Positions 40,251 to 41,028 of a stretch of DNA of 41,028 nt are shown here, piece after piece. Every line of letters starts with the position of its first letter. The stretch's first letter is position 1. Source of the stretch: DATKLX01 sp035542155. GTDB taxonomy: Bacteria; Chloroflexota; Anaerolineae; Anaerolineales; Anaerolineaceae. The stretch covers positions 1 through 41,028 of the forward strand of contig DATKLX010000008.1 of assembly GCA_035542155.1 (NCBI GenBank), read 5' to 3'. Both the position numbers and the translations under genes were made by a program. A model generated the notes under the pieces. It did not search any database, was not told the DNA's origin, and saw only the letters and a list, made by a program, of their open reading frames with translations.

Positions 40251-41028
40251 TTACTGGCTCAAAGGGACTTTTTGAAGCGCCGGGATACTGGCGGCTCCTA
40301 CTGCGAACATGCAGATCTGGATTTCGCGCTGAATTTCCCGCGCCAGGTCGCGAATCGGGTCGATCCCCTGCGCGGCGGCGCGGAGAAACACCCCTGCCAT
40401 TCCTCCCAATTGCGCGCCCAGGGCAATGCATTTGGCGATGTCGATCCCATCTTTCAGCCCGCCGGAAGCAAAAACGAGCGCCTGCGGCGCAGCCTGGCGC
40501 ACCTGCTGGATGGAATCGGCGGTCGGGATGCCCCAATTACGGAACGCCGCGGCGACTCGCGCCTGGCCAGGGTCGCTCATACGGTGCATCTCGACCTGCG
40601 ACCAGGAAGTGCCCCCGGCGCCGGCCACGTCGATCGCCGCGACCCCGGCGGAGACCAGCTTCTGGGCCACCTCCGCGGAAATCCCCCAGCCCACCTCTTT
40701 GGCGATCACCGGTACTGGCAGGCTGCGGCAAACCTCTTCGATCCTGGCCAGTAGCCCGCTGAAGCGGGTATCCCCTTCCGGTTGGAGTGCTTCCTGGAGC
40801 GCGTTCAGGTGCAGGATCAATGCGTCGGCCGCGATCATTTCGACCGCCCGCCGGCAGTCGTCGACCGTGTACCCGTAATTTAACTGCACCGCGCCTAGGT
40901 TTCCAAACAGCAAGATATCCGGAGCCGCCTGGCGGACCTGAAAGCTGGCTGCCAGTCCCGGGTCTTCCAGCGCCGCGCGTTGCGAGCCCACCCCCATCGC
41001 CAGCCCCATCTCCTGCGCCACCTCTGCC
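40251..41028 (-). CDS. fni: Type 2 isopentenyl-diphosphate delta-isomerase, 5' truncated by window edge
   Basis: This FMN- and NADPH-dependent enzyme interconverts isopentenyl and dimethylallyl diphosphate. About 259 residues are visible, and the frame runs off the window, so the start and the N-terminal 80-90 residues are missing. The GTG at 41021 is internal. Seen motifs are GLAMGVGSQRAAL, NLGAVQL, LHLNALQEALQPEGD (with the substrate-binding Gln), VIAKEVGWGIS, DVAGAGGTSW, FASGGLKDGIDIAKCIALGA, and a C-terminal EIQICMFAVGAASI typical of IDI-2. It is co-transcribed with the prenyl synthase downstream. Confidence 0.94.
   Translation of the reverse strand, partial: AEVAQEMGLAMGVGSQRAALEDPGLAASFQVRQAAPDILLFGNLGAVQLNYGYTVDDCRRAVEMIAADALILHLNALQEALQPEGDTRFSGLLARIEEVCRSLPVPVIAKEVGWGISAEVAQKLVSAGVAAIDVAGAGGTSWSQVEMHRMSDPGQARVAAAFRNWGIPTADSIQQVRQAAPQALVFASGGLKDGIDIAKCIALGAQLGGMAGVFLRAAAQGIDPIRDLAREIQREIQICMFAVGAASIPALQKVPLSQ

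Noticed and set aside
39822..40754. 310-aa plus-strand frame opposite the prenyl synthase and isomerase genes
   Set aside because: It spans two clear minus-strand genes and is rich in Arg/Gly/Pro, as expected for the shadow of GC-rich coding DNA.
1..41028. CRISPR arrays, insertion sequences, rRNA genes
   Set aside because: No regularly spaced repeats, transposase frames or rRNA segments were recognised anywhere in the window.

Overview
This 41 kb window reads as a chromosomal segment of an anaerobic bacterium, most likely a member of the Chloroflexota, class Anaerolineae. That placement is an inference from the gene repertoire: a fused NuoCD, a two-subunit 2-oxoacid:ferredoxin oxidoreductase, type 2 isopentenyl-diphosphate isomerase, and very GAF-rich signalling proteins with short 'half-GAF' modules. 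No 16S rRNA or other decisive marker is present.

Positions 1-10351 (+ strand) hold housekeeping and redox genes. They are the 3' part of nuoCD, nuoI, a small four-cysteine protein, an Mrp-type P-loop ATPase, a RicT/PSP1 protein, an M20 amidohydrolase and a leaderless BtuF-like metal-receptor protein. A FadR-type regulator follows, with its own consensus promoter and a palindromic operator candidate, then korA-korB closed by a good intrinsic terminator. Positions 10357-13984 (- strand) hold pyruvate kinase, ornithine aminotransferase and ornithine carbamoyltransferase. A 240-base divergent region carries a perfect 20-bp palindrome over a TATAAT box, in front of a winged-helix regulator with a degenerate receiver domain.

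Positions 15066-37193 (- strand) are the most unusual part: ten co-directional genes over 22 kb, nearly all separated by fewer than 45 bases or overlapping. In transcription order they are two stand-alone receiver proteins (124 and 164 aa), four membrane GAF receptors with no output domain (1442, 561, 938 and 975 aa), a ParA/Soj ATPase, a 1989-aa soluble hybrid histidine kinase (PAS, seven GAFs, HisKA, HATPase, two receivers), a threonine-synthase-like PLP enzyme fused to a C-terminal receiver, and an EamA/DMT exporter. My reading, which is inference, is a multi-input signalling complex: one kinase serves several receptors, a ParA protein positions it, and one output is direct phospho-control of an amino-acid enzyme beside a candidate exporter.

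Positions 37194-39141 look like a small accessory patch. It has a Sak4/AAA_24-like P-loop ATPase gene with its own promoter and terminator, a decayed direct repeat of the 3' half of tRNA-Gly, a frame-broken membrane-protein remnant that resembles GT-C glycosyltransferases, and an intact tRNA-Gly(CCC) with a perfect consensus promoter. Positions 39195-41028 (- strand) carry isoprenoid genes: a trans-polyprenyl diphosphate synthase, preceded by a type 2 isopentenyl-diphosphate isomerase that is cut by the window edge.

Domain boundaries are estimated by eye from the translations. No database search, structure prediction or phylogeny could be run.
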